DNA from: Streptomyces sp. NBC_01283
GTDB taxonomy: Bacteria > Actinomycetota > Actinomycetes > Streptomycetales > Streptomycetaceae
Direction of reading: 5' to 3'
DNA length: 64,000 nucleotides
Assembly (NCBI RefSeq): GCF_041435335.1
Contig: NZ_CP108430.1
Location: 1,550,001 to 1,614,000, forward strand
In this document: positions 50,516 to 60,642 of the stretch, in pieces
How positions within the stretch are numbered: position 1 is the stretch's first letter
Layout of the letters: every line of letters starts with the position of its first letter
The notes under the pieces: model-generated
The model's database searches: none
What the model was told of the DNA's origin: nothing
The model's input: the letters and a program-made list of their open reading frames with translations, nothing else
Translations under genes and position numbers: made by a program

Positions 50516-51658
50516 TCACCACGGGCTTGCTCGCCGCTGTTCCATCGTCACGACCACGACCAGGGCCGCCAGTAGTGCACCGGCGGTGAGGGCAGGTGCC
50601 GGGGAGAAAGCGGCCAGCAGGACACCAACCGCGGCGGCGGGATACGGAATCCGCTCGGCCACGGTTCTCTGATGGGGCCTGAGGTGCACAGCCCAGACGG
50701 TGATCAGAAAGACGGCCGCGGGGACGGTGACCGCAGCGCCCGCGGCCCACGGAGAGTCGTCCGTGCGACGCGTGACGTGATCGGCGTACGCGGCCAGGCC
50801 GGCTCCCTCGGCGGTCGCCGAAGCGAAGATCAGGTAGTGGCCGTAGGCCCAGGTGAATCTCCTACGGTGGGCCTGGTGCGTGGTGGCAAGCAGGGTATGC
50901 GCGGATCTGGTGAAGTACAGCCACCACATGGCGTAGGCCATGAACAGGCCACCGGCCGCGACCGCGTACAGCGAACCAGTGCCGTGGTGTCGGTCGAAGG
51001 CGCCCCGGACCGCGACGGTGGCCGCCGCGATGGACTCCCCGAGGACGATGAGGGTGAACAGTTCGTAGCGCTCGGCAATGTGGCGCGGATGCCATGGGGT
51101 CATCCCGGCGGACTGGGCCCACACCGGGACGGACACCTCGGCAACGATCAGCACCACAATCCCTGAAAGGCGTGCCGATGCCGGGAGGCCGAGCAGCCCG
51201 ACCCAGCCGACCTGACAGGCTGTCACTCCGGCGGCGAAGCGCAGGGGGGTCGCCCGCCGGAATGGGTTGGACCACGCGGCGCGCAGCCACAGGACGGTCA
51301 ATGCCGTGCGCAGCAGGACGTATCCGACGGTGATGACCCGCAGGTCACCCTCCTCGAACGCGCGCGGAACGCCGGCGGCGATCACGAGCGCCCCCGTGAT
51401 CTGGACCAACACCGTCAACCGGTACGGGACGTCGTCCGGGTCGTAGGCGGAGGCGAACCAGGTGAAGTTCATCCACGCCCACCAGATGGTGAAGAAGACC
51501 AGCGCGAAGCGCAGAACTCCGGTGGCGTACTCCCCGTCGGCCAGCGCCTCGTGCAGGCTCCCGGACGCCTGCGTCACTGCGACAACGAAGCACAGGTCGA
51601 AGAGGAGCTCCAGCGATGTGGTGGTCCTGTGCGGCTCTCCGGGGTCGCGGCCCGGCAT
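50516..51658 (-). CDS. low-temperature-requirement A (LtrA) family membrane protein
   Basis: A 380-residue protein with ten or more TM helices. The N-terminal SLELLFDLCFVVAVTQASGS (ELFFDLxFV) is the LtrA signature, followed by FTIWWAWMNFTWFASAYDPD. Central helices include HIAERYELFTLIVLGESIAA, the second signature (ERxxxxxIIxLGE). LtrA proteins are widespread in actinobacteria; the biochemical role is not established. ATG 51658 gives the normal start; earlier in-frame codons run into the neighbouring oxidoreductase gene, which ends 53 bases upstream. It is probably co-transcribed with that oxidoreductase and stops before the 50444-50489 hairpin. Confidence 0.93.
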   Translation of the reverse strand: MPGRDPGEPHRTTTSLELLFDLCFVVAVTQASGSLHEALADGEYATGVLRFALVFFTIWWAWMNFTWFASAYDPDDVPYRLTVLVQITGALVIAAGVPRAFEEGDLRVITVGYVLLRTALTVLWLRAAWSNPFRRATPLRFAAGVTACQVGWVGLLGLPASARLSGIVVLIVAEVSVPVWAQSAGMTPWHPRHIAERYELFTLIVLGESIAAATVAVRGAFDRHHGTGSLYAVAAGGLFMAYAMWWLYFTRSAHTLLATTHQAHRRRFTWAYGHYLIFASATAEGAGLAAYADHVTRRTDDSPWAAGAAVTVPAAVFLITVWAVHLRPHQRTVAERIPYPAAAVGVLLAAFSPAPALTAGALLAALVVVVTMEQRRASPW

Positions 51659-51711
51659 GGTCCGCCGTCGCACGGGCGCCGGGGCCGCGTGGGCGACCGG
51701 GGGGCGGCGGC

Positions 51712-53079
51712 TCAGCGGAGGGCTCCGAGCGCGGCCTCGACCGTCCGGTGGAACGTGGGATACGTGTAGATCATATGCTGGAGCCGGTCGACGGGTATCT
51801 CGGCGTGGACGGCCACGTTCAGTCCGTAGAGCACCTCGCCGCCTGCAGGACCCGCCGATGTCGCGCCGATCAACACGCCCCGGTCCGCGTCCTCGACAAG
51901 CTTGATGAACCCCTCGTTGCCCGGCCCGTGGATCCAGCCGCGCGTGGACAAGGCGACGGGCACCACACTGGTGCGTATCCGCAGCCCCCGCTCCCGCGCC
52001 TGCCGCTCCGTCAATCCGACGGCCCCGATCTCCGGATCGGTGAAGGTCACACGGGGCAGCGCGCGGTAGTCGGCGTCGGGACCGGGCTGTCCGAGGATGT
52101 CCCGGACGGCGATCTGCGCCTGATACATCGACACATGGGTGAAGGCGCCCCGGCCCGTGATGTCGCCGACCGCCCACAACCCCTCCCCCGCCCGCATCTG
52201 CCCGTCCGTGTGCACGGCTCCTGCCATGGGATCGAGCCCCACCGTGTCGACCGCCAGCGCGGACAGATCGGCGTGGCGCCCGGTGGCCACCAGAAGCCGT
52301 TCGGCACGAAGCGGCTCTCCGTCACCCTCGACACGGACGGTGAACTCGGTGCCGTCATGGCTGATCCGCCGCGCCCGAGCACCGGTGAGTACGGTGACTC
52401 CGTCCGCCCGCAGCACCTCCGTGGCCAGCTCACCGGCTTCCGATTCCTCCTGCGAAAGCAGCCGGCCCTGCCCCTCGATCACCGTGACCGCGCACTTGAA
52501 GCGGGCGAAGGCCTGGGCGACTTCGACGCCGATGGCGCCCCCGCCGAGCACAATCATCGACTCCGGCAACTCCTTGGCCGCCATGGCGTCCCTGTTGGTC
52601 CAGTACGGCGTCCCCTCAAGGCCCGGCACCGGGGGGATCCGGGGCCGCGTGCCGGTGGCCAGCACGACACCGCGCCGGGCTTCGATCGCGCGGTCGCCGA
52701 CCGCCACCCGGCGCGGCCCGGAGAGACAGCCCCTCCCCCGGACGAGGCGACCGCCCTTGGCCGCGAGACGGTCGGCGGCGACTTTGTCGTTCCAGTCGTC
52801 GGTGGCCTCGTCGCGGATACGTCCGGCGACCCTGCCCCAGTCCGGTGTGACGACCGCTTCGCCGGCGAGAGCGGGCACCCGGCCCGCCTCGGCGAGCAGG
52901 TTCCCGGCCCGGATCATTGTCTTGCTGGGCACGCACCCCCAGTACGGACACTCGCCACCGACGAGTTCCGCCTCGACCCCCACCACGTCAAGGCCGGCTT
53001 CGGCCAGCGTGCCCGCGACGTACTCACCACCCGGCCCCAACCCGACGACCACCACATCCGCCTGCTCGTTCGCGCTCAT
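51712..53079 (-). CDS. FAD-dependent pyridine-nucleotide disulfide oxidoreductase
   Basis: A 455-residue mercuric-reductase/dihydrolipoamide-dehydrogenase-like flavoenzyme. FAD-binding GxGxxG in VVVGLGPGGEYVAGTLAEAG, redox-active GGECPYWGCVPSKTM (C-x4-C), NAD(P)-binding MIVLGGGAIGVEVAQAFARF, second FAD contact GEGLWAVGDITGRGAFTHVS, and a C-terminal dimer domain (VTFTDPEIGAVGLTERQARE). The usual catalytic His-Glu pair (HPT...E) is replaced near the end by YPTFHRTVEAAL, as in several uncharacterised actinobacterial members. A good GAGGAGAGG precedes ATG 53079. It is divergent from a broken dps (53323) and homologous to the relic at 46290-46877. Confidence 0.93.
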   Translation of the reverse strand: MSANEQADVVVVGLGPGGEYVAGTLAEAGLDVVGVEAELVGGECPYWGCVPSKTMIRAGNLLAEAGRVPALAGEAVVTPDWGRVAGRIRDEATDDWNDKVAADRLAAKGGRLVRGRGCLSGPRRVAVGDRAIEARRGVVLATGTRPRIPPVPGLEGTPYWTNRDAMAAKELPESMIVLGGGAIGVEVAQAFARFKCAVTVIEGQGRLLSQEESEAGELATEVLRADGVTVLTGARARRISHDGTEFTVRVEGDGEPLRAERLLVATGRHADLSALAVDTVGLDPMAGAVHTDGQMRAGEGLWAVGDITGRGAFTHVSMYQAQIAVRDILGQPGPDADYRALPRVTFTDPEIGAVGLTERQARERGLRIRTSVVPVALSTRGWIHGPGNEGFIKLVEDADRGVLIGATSAGPAGGEVLYGLNVAVHAEIPVDRLQHMIYTYPTFHRTVEAALGALR

Positions 53080-53322
53080 TTTTGCCTCTCCTCGCGCCTC
53101 GGGCTCCACGGACGTGGGCCGCCGTGCCGACGCTAGATCGGCCGGCCGAAGGCCTGTGCCCGCCAGCGCACAGACGCTTGCCCGAAAGTGAACTCCTGGC
53201 ACGGGACACCGCGCACTGTGCGCTGGCCGGCACCACCGCATGCGCTGCCGGTCAATGCGCCCTGCGTCGGGGCACCTAACGCCGCTCGGGTATGCACAGC
53301 ACGGCACCACAGGAGGCTCACC

Positions 53323-53896
53323 ATGACCACCACCAGCCTGTGAGCGGCAGCCAGCCGTGGCTGTACCAGAGGAGCAAGGTGACCCAGGAGTTCGGCACCG
53401 TCAAGCAGTTCCCGATCGGCCTGTCCTACGAGGCGCGGATGTACTCCTGTCAGCGCCTGAACAAGGTCCTGGCGGACACTCAGATCCTCTACGTCCTATA
53501 CAAGAAGCATCACTGGCTGATGCGCGGGACGACGTTCTATCAACTGCATCTGGTCCTCGACAAGCACGCGGGGGAACAGCTGGAGATCGTCGACACCATC
53601 GCCGAACGCGTCCAGTCCCTGGGCGGCGTCGCGGTGGGCGGCCGCCGGCGCGTCGCCGAGATCACATCGATCCCGCGGCCTCCGAACGGAGTGGAGGAAG
53701 TGCGGCGATGCTGTCACGGCTCCTTGAAGTCCACGAGACCATCCTCGTCGAGGCCCACGATGCCGCCGCCCGGACCGGTGAGCTAGGTGACGACGGCACC
53801 AACGACCTCCTGGTCTCACAGGTGATCAGGATCGGGGAACTGCAGGCCCGGTTCCTGGCCGAGCATCTGGTCGACACCCCGCTCGTCCGCGCCTGA
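53323..53896 (+). pseudogene. frameshifted Dps-family gene
   Basis: AGGAGG precedes ATG 53323 (MTTTSL), but that frame stops at once. The next frame carries SGSQPWLYQRSKVTQEFGTV and LADTQILYVLYKKHHWLMRG, QLHLVLDKHAGEQLEIVDTI, ERVQSLGGVAVGGRRRVAEI to GVEEV. A second shift near 53695 returns to MLSRLLEVHETILVEAHDAA and RFLAEHLVDTPLVRA. Colinear with the intact Dps at 46874-47449 over its whole length, so two one-base lesions have killed it. A 9-bp hairpin, CGCCGATCC (53904-53912) with its complement at 53929-53937, follows as a likely terminator. Confidence 0.88.
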
Positions 53897-53958
53897 AGGA
53901 TCGCGCCGATCCGCATACGATGCAGCGAGGATCGGCGGTTCTACGACTGGGCCGCCGC

Positions 53959-55155
53959 CCTGTGGGGCTCGTAAAGTCATCGCTGCAGGTGGGAGCCTAC
54001 GTGCCAGGCCCTCCGCGATAGCTGGGATGCTGCGCGTGTGATCATCTCGATGCTGTACCGGGCCACCCGGGCGCTGCTGTCCATCCCCGCGGTCCTGCTA
54101 CGCCGGGACACGGCCAAGGACGCCGAACTACTGGTGCTGCAGCACGAAAACTCGGTGTTGCGACGACAACTCAGCGGTCCGGTCCGCTACGAGCCCGCGG
54201 ACCGGTTCTGGCTGGCCGCGCTGTCGTCGCTGATACCGCGCCGCTGCTGGAGCAGCGTCTTCGCGGTCACACCGGGGACGCTACTGGCCTGGCACCGCAG
54301 GCTGATCGCCAAGGAGTGGGACTACTCCGACCGACGCCGACGCACCGGGCGTCCACCCACGGCAGCCCCCGCTCAAGAAGCTGGTGTTGCGCCTGGCGCA
54401 GGAGAATCCGCGGTGGGGCCACCGGCGGACCCAGGGCGAACTGGCCCGACTGGGACACCCGATCGCGCCGTCCACGGTCTGGGAGATCCTGCACAAGGCC
54501 GGCATCGACCCCGCCCCGCGCCGCACCGGCCCGAGCCGGCGCGAGTTCCTCACCGCGCAGGCCCAGGGGATCATCGCGGCGGACTTCTTCCACGTCGACA
54601 CGATCACCGACAGCCGGCTGTACGCACTGGCGTTCCTCGAACACGGCACCCGCAGACTCCACATCACCGGCGTCACCGCCCACCCCACCGCACAACGGGC
54701 GACCCAGCAGGCACGCAATCTCGCCGATGACCTCGGCAGCCGCGTCGAGTCGCTGCGCTTCGTGCTCCGCGACCGCGACAGCAAGTACACCGGCTCCTTC
54801 GACACCGTCTTCGAAGCCGAAGGCATGGCCGTGCTACTCAGCGCACCCCAGGCACCGCGCATGAACGCTCACTGCAAGCGAGTGATCGACACGATCCGCC
54901 GCGAGGCACTCGACCACGTTCTGCTCCTGAACGAGACCCACGCCCGGCAGGTCCCAGCCGAGTACCAGGACCACTACAACAGACATCGGCCGCACCGATC
55001 CCGCGATCAACAACCGCCCAAGGCCCAGGAACAGCCAGCAGTCCTGAATGGTTTCGAGCCCCGCAAGCTCTTGCACACCCGGATCCTCAGCGGAGCAATC
55101 AACGAGTACCGACATGCCGCTTGAACTGCAGCGACGACTTTTCGAGCCCCACAGG
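53959..55155. mobile_element. integrase-core insertion sequence with about 31-bp inverted repeats
   Basis: The left end (53960-53990) begins CTGTGGGGCTCGTAAAGTCA and continues TCGCTGCAGGT. The right end (55124-55154) is its complement with three mismatches. The element is about 1.2 kb with one transposase gene that is frameshifted. It lies between the dead dps and the tRNA-Pro flank, at the accessory/core junction. Confidence 0.85.
54038..55124 (+). pseudogene. integrase-core transposase with a frameshift
   Basis: GTG 54038 opens IISMLYRATRALLSIPAVLL and AELLVLQHENSVLRRQL, the N-terminal helical part. At a C-run near 54365 the frame is lost and the sense resumes one frame over as PPLKKLVLRLAQENPRWGHR. 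The integrase core follows: D in IAADFFHVDTITDSRLYALA, D in FVLRDRDSKYTGSF, then HCKRVIDTIRREALDHVLLL, where the catalytic Glu is expected near RREALDH, YNRHRPHRSRDQQ, and NEYRHAA at the end. Same plan as the 23020 transposase but clearly diverged. A single-base indel is the only lesion visible. Confidence 0.85.
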
Positions 55156-55504
55156 CCCACAGGAGCACTCGCCCCCAGCCGGACACCCCCGCCGACCTGC
55201 ACCGCACGGCATCACTGCGTTCAACCTCTGGATGACGTGTGCACCGAGACAGGGAGCCCCCGCAGACATGGGGTCGGTGAAAGCCGTCAAGGGGTCGAGT
55301 GGGAGCACGGCCCCATGACAAGCTTTCGGACAAGGGGGCGAACAGCGCGACCCCTTGCCCCCTCCACCAGACCAGCCAGCGGAAATGCTCCCTGGGAGCG
55401 ACCGGATCGGGTGACCACCCGTCCACCCCCAGTTGCCCCCCAGACTCCCGCTCCCTGGGAGCACAGGGAGCGGATCCCCGCTCCCAGAATTGCTCCCAAA
55501 CACG
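55156..55504. repeat. tRNA-Pro downstream flank, matched by a decayed copy at 377-581
   Basis: About 350 bases without a gene. Positions 55291-55500 share ordered words with 377-545 (ACAAGGGGGCGAACAG, ACCGGATCGGG, GCTCCCAGA). GGGAGC/GCTCCC words recur here, giving several weak hairpins (for example GCTCCCTGGGAGC near 55449). This copy is the fuller one and joins the intact tRNA. Confidence 0.6.
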
Positions 55505-55536
55505 AAGTAGGGGCCATCCGAAGATGGCCCCTACTT
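55505..55536 (-). terminator. tRNA-Pro terminator hairpin
   Basis: AAGTAGGGGCCATC (55505-55518) pairs perfectly with 55523-55536 around a 4-base loop (TTCG on the transcribed strand), a very stable 14-bp stem starting 12 bases after the tRNA 3' end. It is missing from the decayed copy at 377-581. Confidence 0.88.
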
Positions 55537-55548
55537 GCGACGTTTCCG

Positions 55549-55622
<74 letters not shown>

Positions 55623-55730
55623 ATGCGCGTGTCCCGCTGTGTTCTGCGTGATCGCGCAGACAGAACTTTACCCCACGTTCAGGGGTGGTCCGCGCCCCCC
55701 GCCAGGGGTCTGGCGAGGGACAATCTCGGT

Positions 55731-56300
55731 ATGAGCACCGCACCTGGACCTGATGACCGTGAAGACCGCGATGCCCGTGGCCGTGACCGCGACGCCGAAG
55801 GGCGGGCCCGCAACGCGCGGCCGCGTGATGGTCTCGGGCGGCCGTTGCCGTACGGCACCGAAGGCGTGGAGCGGCAGCCCGAAGGCGTCACGCGTACGCC
55901 CGAGGAGACGGTCACTCAGGCTCAGGAACTGCTCGACGCGGGGCGGCCCTTTCACGCGCACGAGGTCTTCGAGGACGCCTGGAAGTCGGGGCCCGAGGAC
56001 GAGCGCGACCTGTGGAAGGGGCTCGCCCAGCTGGCCGTTGGGCTGACCCACTCGGCCCGCGGCAACCTCACGGGCGGGGCGCGGCTGCTGCTCAGGGGGG
56101 CTGGCGCGATCGACGCGGGGAGGAGAGGTGAGCGGCCGTACGGGATCGACGTGGACGGACTCGTGCTGTGGGCGCAGGAGTTGGCCACGACACTGGAGGG
56201 GGGCGGGGCGACGGTGGACGCCGCCGAGCACGCACCGCGGCTGCTTGGGGCCGGCGAGCGGGCTGATGGCGGGACAGACCGCGGGGCCGCCTCCGAGTGA
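55731..56300 (+). CDS. DUF309 domain protein
   Basis: A 189-residue soluble protein. An acidic/Arg-rich N-terminal tail (residues 1-60) leads into the DUF309 helical domain: AQELLDAGRPFHAHEVFEDA (HxHExxExxW pattern), then WKGLAQLAVGLTHSARGNLT, then RLLLRGAGAIDAGRRGERPY. The conserved His and Glu suggest a metal site, but no activity is established for the family. GAGGGA precedes ATG 55731. It is the first core-like gene right of tRNA-Pro, divergent from it, and probably independent of cobF, from which a 366-base repeat-rich gap separates it. Confidence 0.9.
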   Translation: MSTAPGPDDREDRDARGRDRDAEGRARNARPRDGLGRPLPYGTEGVERQPEGVTRTPEETVTQAQELLDAGRPFHAHEVFEDAWKSGPEDERDLWKGLAQLAVGLTHSARGNLTGGARLLLRGAGAIDAGRRGERPYGIDVDGLVLWAQELATTLEGGGATVDAAEHAPRLLGAGERADGGTDRGAASE

Positions 56301-56666
56301 CACGGCAGCTGCGGGCCGGGGCCGGCAGCAGCTGACCGGCGACGCCACGCGAATCCAGCAGCAGACGAGCCGCACCACGCAAGCCCGGCAGCAGTAGACA
56401 CCGCCCGTGCCGAAGCGCCCGCTCGACCCCGCCCCGGACAGGGCCGCATCTTCACGCCCCTCACAACCCCGGCGTCAGCAGGCACCGCCCGTGCCGAAGC
56501 ACCCGCTCGACCCCGCCCCGGACAGGGCCGCATCTCCACGCCCCTCACAACCCCGGCGTCAGCAGGCACGGCCTGTGCCGAAGCGACCGGATGCCCCAGC
56601 CGGACGGCGCCCCGGACAAACCGCCCCACGGCGAACCGCGCCACCCCCGTACGGCAGACTCTCGGG
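56301..56666. repeat. 84-bp tandem repeat between DUF309 and cobF genes
   Basis: An 84-bp unit starting CCGCCCGTGCCGAAGCGCCC at 56401 recurs at 56485 almost unchanged and begins a third, diverging copy at 56569. The period is a multiple of three, so open frames through it repeat 28 residues on both strands, but no start, ribosome site or conserved family supports coding. The 100 bases before 56401 are similar, shorter Gly/Gln-rich debris. The cobF promoter must lie in or just after the repeat. I see no B12 riboswitch consensus. Confidence 0.8.
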
Positions 56667-57455
56667 GTGCGAAAGATTTGTGTCATCGGTATTGGTGCGG
56701 GCGACCCCGATCAGTTGACCCTGCAAGGGGTCAAGGCGCTGAAGAGCAGTGACGTGTTCTTCATCCTCGACAAGGGTGAGGAGAAGGACGACCTCGTTCA
56801 GCTGCGGCGTGATCTCCTCGACGCGCATCGCGCCGACGGTGCCTACCGCGTGGTCGAGGCGCGGGATCCCGCGCGTGACCGGAAGGCGGGCGGGGCGGAA
56901 TACTCCCCTGCCGTCGGGGACTGGCGCAGCCGCCGTGCGGACATCTATGAGCGGCTCATCGCCGATGAGCTCGGCGAGGACGAGAGCGGTGCCTTCCTGG
57001 TGTGGGGCGACCCCGCTCTCTATGACAGCACCCTGGGGATTCTGGAAGAGGTCCTCCGGCGGGGGGCCGTGACCTTCTCGTACGACGTCGTGCCCGGCAT
57101 CAGCAGCGTCTCCTCGCTCGCCGCCAGGCACCGCACCGGCCTGAACCGTGTCGCGCGGCCCGTCCAGATCACCACGGGGCGGCGCCTCGCCGACGGCGGC
57201 TTCCCCGAGGGCGTCGACGACGTCGTGGTGATGCTCGACGCCCATCAGGCTTTCCGCCGGTACCAGGGTGCGGACGGCGAGGAAGGTGGTGACATGTACA
57301 TCTACTGGGGGGCCTATATCGGGACCGCCGACGAGATCCTCGTCTCCGGGCCCCTCGACGAGGCCGCTCCCCGCATCGAGGCCCTCCGGGCCGAGGCGCG
57401 CGAGCGCAAGGGGTGGATCATGGATACCTATCTGCTGCGCCGCAACCTGGACTGA
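56667..57455 (+). CDS. cobF: precorrin-6A synthase (deacetylating)
   Basis: A 262-residue SAM-dependent methyltransferase of the aerobic cobalamin pathway. CobF methylates precorrin-5 at C-1 with release of the acetyl group. Tetrapyrrole-methylase features: [20 protein letters not shown] at the N-terminus (GxGxGDP), [32 protein letters not shown] (GDPxxYxS) and [18 protein letters not shown]. The GTG start at 56667 gives the exact family N-terminus. cobK lies 2.2 kb downstream on the other strand. Three 12-bp repeats (57453-57488, TGAGTGAACGGC-like) lie directly after the stop. Confidence 0.95.
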   Translation: MRKICVIGIGAGDPDQLTLQGVKALKSSDVFFILDKGEEKDDLVQLRRDLLDAHRADGAYRVVEARDPARDRKAGGAEYSPAVGDWRSRRADIYERLIADELGEDESGAFLVWGDPALYDSTLGILEEVLRRGAVTFSYDVVPGISSVSSLAARHRTGLNRVARPVQITTGRRLADGGFPEGVDDVVVMLDAHQAFRRYQGADGEEGGDMYIYWGAYIGTADEILVSGPLDEAAPRIEALRAEARERKGWIMDTYLLRRNLD

Positions 57456-57616
57456 GCGAACGGCCGAGTGAACGGCTGAGTGAACGGCTGAGCCAGCGAC
57501 GGGGCTGTCGGGTGAGCCGCCCCTGCCCCTCCGTCACCGCAGCGCCCCACCCCCACCGTCACCGGAGCGGACCGGCCCCGCATGCACAGGCGCAGGCGCG
57601 GTGTGAGGGTGACCGT

Positions 57617-59707
57617 GTGACCACCACCGTCGAGCCCGCCGCCGAGGCCCCCGCCCAGGGGCCGCCCGTCCTGGACAAGCGCCGCCGCAACATCGTCTTC
57701 GTGACGATCATGCTGGGCATGCTGCTCGCCGCACTCGACCAGACCATCGTGGGCACCGCGCTGCCTACGATCGTGGCGGATCTGGGCGGCGCCGAGCACA
57801 TGTCGTGGGTCGTGACGTCGTATCTGCTCGCGGAGACCGTTGCCACGGTGCTTGTTGGCAAGTTCGGTGACCTGTTCGGGCGCAAGGTCGTCTTTCAGGT
57901 CTCGGCGATCGTCTTCATCACCGGCTCGTTCCTGTGCGGTCTCTCGACGAACATGACGCTGCTCATCGCCTGGCGCGCCCTCCAGGGCATCGGCGCGGGC
58001 GGTCTCATGGTGACGTCGATGGCGTTGATCGCGGACGTCATCCCGCTGCGTGAGCGCGGGAAGTACCAGGGTGCGATCGGTGCCGTCTTCGGGGTGGCCA
58101 CCGTCATCGGGCCGCTCCTGGGCGGGCTCTTCACGGATCATCTGACCTGGCGCTGGGCCTTTTACGTCAACGTGCCCATCGCGATCGTCGTGGTGATCGC
58201 CGCGGCGCGGAACATCCCCGTCGTGAAATCGGCGGTGCGTCCCGTCATCGACTATCTCGGCATCGCGTTCGTCGCCATCGGCGCCAGCGCGCTCATTCTG
58301 GCCACGAGTTGGGGCGGCAACCAGTACGCGTGGGGTTCGGCCACCATCATCGGGCTGTTCGCGGGCGGCGCGGTCGCGCTCGCGCTGTTCTGTGTCGTCG
58401 AGACGCGGGCCGCCGAACCGATGCTGCCGATGCGGCTCTTCGCCAACCCCGTCTTCACGGTCTGCTCGATCCTCAGCTTCATCGTCGGCTTCGCGATGCT
58501 GGGCGCGATGACGTTCCTGCCGACCTATCTGCAGTACGTCGACGGGGACTCGGCCACCATCTCGGGCGTGCGGACGCTGCCCATGGTGATCGGGCTGCTC
58601 ATCGCTTCCATCTTCAGCGGCAACGTGGTGAGCAAGACCGGGACGTATCGGATCTTTCCCATCGTGGGTGCTCTGGTCATGGCGCTCGGGCTCTACCTGC
58701 TGTCGCTGATGGGCAGTGAGACCAGTACCTGGCTCGAATCGCTCTACATGTTCGTCCTCGGCACCGGCATCGGGCTCTGCATGCAGGTCCTGACGATCGC
58801 CGTGCAGAACACCGTCGTCTACGCGGATCTGGGCACGGCGACCTCCGGGGTCACCTTCTTCCGTACGCTCGGCAGCTCCTTCGGCACCGCCGTGTTCGGC
58901 ACCATCTACGCCAATACGCTGAAGCCGAACCTGGAGGACGGGGTCGCCGCCGCGGCCGCGGCCGGGTCCGCGGATCCGGCCGTGGTGGCCAAGGCCGCGC
59001 AGAGTCCGCAGGGGCTGCACAGCCTTCCCGCGGAGTCGGCCGCGCCCATCATCAAGGCGTACGCGGACACGCTGCACACGGTGTTCCTGTGGACGGTGCC
59101 GGTGGCGCTCCTCGGGTTCCTGGTGGCCCTCTTCCTCAAGCAGGTGCAGCTGCGGGACAGCGCGCGGATGAGTTCCGCTGACATGGGCGAGGGCTTCGCG
59201 TCGCCGACGTCGGGCGGCAGCCCGGACCGCGTCCTTGAGCTGGCGGTCGGGAACATCATCCGCAGTACCGGCATGGACACCGCCCGTCGTGTCATCAGCG
59301 AGTCCGACACGCGGCTCGACATGGCCGGCGCGTGGGCCGTGATGCAGGTCGCGCTCTTCGACCGGATGGTCGGTCACGCCAATCTGAACCTGATCGCCGC
59401 CCGGCGGCAGCTGCCGCCCGAAGTGCTCGTGCCGGTCTTCAACCGCATGGTCGAGGAAGGCTTCCTCACCCGCGCGGGCATGCTCTTCTCGCACACCCCC
59501 GCCGGTGCACGCGAGGCCGACGTGATCGGCAAGGCGTGGTCCGGGTGGCTGGGCGAGCAGGTGGAGAGGGACAGCGGCCGTCCCGCCGACAAGGATCTCG
59601 TCAAGGCGGTCGACGCGATCGCGAAGCGGCTGCTCGTGGAGGACCTGGAGCATGGCCTCGCCCCCGAGGCGCGGCGGCCACTCCCGCTCCCGTCGAGGAC
59701 GGCCTAG
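57617..59707 (+). CDS. MFS exporter (EmrB/QacA group, 14 TM) with C-terminal extension
   Basis: A 696-residue multidrug-type proton antiporter. TM1 carries [20 protein letters not shown] (motif D1), followed by [20 protein letters not shown] (motif A) and [20 protein letters not shown], then [20 protein letters not shown] (motif C, export type). After the last TM ([20 protein letters not shown]) come about 170 soluble residues with [20 protein letters not shown] and [20 protein letters not shown], which look like a winged helix; this tail is known in Streptomyces homologues. GTG 57617 is preferred to a longer upstream start that would add a Ser/Arg-rich stretch. The stop overlaps the cobK stop by 4 bases (convergent). 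The substrate is unknown. Confidence 0.93.
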   Translation: MTTTVEPAAEAPAQGPPVLDKRRRNIVFVTIMLGMLLAALDQTIVGTALPTIVADLGGAEHMSWVVTSYLLAETVATVLVGKFGDLFGRKVVFQVSAIVFITGSFLCGLSTNMTLLIAWRALQGIGAGGLMVTSMALIADVIPLRERGKYQGAIGAVFGVATVIGPLLGGLFTDHLTWRWAFYVNVPIAIVVVIAAARNIPVVKSAVRPVIDYLGIAFVAIGASALILATSWGGNQYAWGSATIIGLFAGGAVALALFCVVETRAAEPMLPMRLFANPVFTVCSILSFIVGFAMLGAMTFLPTYLQYVDGDSATISGVRTLPMVIGLLIASIFSGNVVSKTGTYRIFPIVGALVMALGLYLLSLMGSETSTWLESLYMFVLGTGIGLCMQVLTIAVQNTVVYADLGTATSGVTFFRTLGSSFGTAVFGTIYANTLKPNLEDGVAAAAAAGSADPAVVAKAAQSPQGLHSLPAESAAPIIKAYADTLHTVFLWTVPVALLGFLVALFLKQVQLRDSARMSSADMGEGFASPTSGGSPDRVLELAVGNIIRSTGMDTARRVISESDTRLDMAGAWAVMQVALFDRMVGHANLNLIAARRQLPPEVLVPVFNRMVEEGFLTRAGMLFSHTPAGAREADVIGKAWSGWLGEQVERDSGRPADKDLVKAVDAIAKRLLVEDLEHGLAPEARRPLPLPSRTA

Positions 59708-60522
59708 GTCAGGTCGCGACCGGAATCGAGACCGAAGCCGAGGCCGGAACCGAAGCCGCGACCGAGGCCGAGGCCATGTTCCAGGTGTGACAGCACGCCC
59801 GCCTCGTCCGGCAGCACCGTCGCGCCCTCCGGCGGCGGGGGACGGCGGACGATCACCACGGGTACGGCGAGCGCGCGGGCGGCGGTGAGTTTGGCCGCCG
59901 TGGCCGCGCCCCCGCTGTCCTTGGTCACCAGGACGTCGATGCGGTGGTCGCGCAGCAGCGCCGTCTCGCCCTCGACCGTGTAGGGCCCGCGGTCGAGAAG
60001 TACCTCGGTGTGGCGGGGCAGCGGCGGGTCGGGGGCCTCCACGGAGCGTACGAGGAAGTGGAGTTCCGCCAGGTCCGGCAGCCGCCGCTCGTCGGCGAAG
60101 GCGGCGAGGCCGAGACGGCCCGTGGTCAGGAAGATGCGGCGGCCCAGCGCGGGCAGCAGCGCCGCCGCGTCGGCGAGTGATGCGGCGTCGTGCCAGCGGT
60201 CGCCCGGCTCCGGGCGCCAGCCCGGCCTGCGCAGCATGACGGACGGAACGCCGGTGGCCGCCGCCGCGCGGACCGCGTGCTCGCTCATGGTGGCGGCGAA
60301 GGGGTGGGTGGCGTCCACGACGGCGTCCACCTCCTGTTCGCGCAGCCAGCCGGCCAGGCCGTCCACGCCGCCGAACCCCCCGACGCGTACGTCTCCTTCG
60401 AGCGCGGCCGGGCGCGTGACGCGCCCCGCGAGCGAGGTGGTCACACGGACGCCGGGGCGAGCGGCGAGAGAGGCGGCGAGCCGACGGGCTTCGGTGGTTC
60501 CGCCGAGGACGAGCACATGCAT
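59704..60522 (-). CDS. cobK: precorrin-6A reductase
   Basis: A 272-residue reductase of corrin synthesis, converting precorrin-6A to dihydro-precorrin-6 with [25 protein letters not shown] is the N-terminal nucleotide loop; [40 protein letters not shown] and [20 protein letters not shown] are CobK/CbiJ signatures. ATG 60522 is the family start. After HLEHGLGL the last 20 residues are Gly/Arg/Phe-rich, encoded by short GACCGAAGCCGA-like repeats (59713-59775), beyond the usual family end. Downstream of the TSUP gene on the same strand, with 120 bases of CACCGCGGC-like repeats between. Confidence 0.95.
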   Translation of the reverse strand: MHVLVLGGTTEARRLAASLAARPGVRVTTSLAGRVTRPAALEGDVRVGGFGGVDGLAGWLREQEVDAVVDATHPFAATMSEHAVRAAAATGVPSVMLRRPGWRPEPGDRWHDAASLADAAALLPALGRRIFLTTGRLGLAAFADERRLPDLAELHFLVRSVEAPDPPLPRHTEVLLDRGPYTVEGETALLRDHRIDVLVTKDSGGAATAAKLTAARALAVPVVIVRRPPPPEGATVLPDEAGVLSHLEHGLGLGRGFGSGLGFGLDSGRDLT

Positions 60523-60642
60523 GGCCCCGAGGCTACGCGGCACGGTCGAGCGGGGGTTCCGGGCGGTTCACCGCGGCTGGTTGCGGTCACCGCGGCAAGT
60601 CACCGCGGCAACCTGCCGCGGATCGTCACGGCAAGTCGCGGC

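Noticed and set aside
56301..56666. Cobalamin riboswitch before cobF
   Set aside because: I looked for the B12-box and paired core and saw only tandem repeats. No conserved core elements were found.
57428..59653. A 741-codon minus-strand frame opposite the MFS exporter
   Set aside because: It is His/Asp/Arg-rich nonsense that mirrors the hydrophobic codons of a clear 14-TM transporter.
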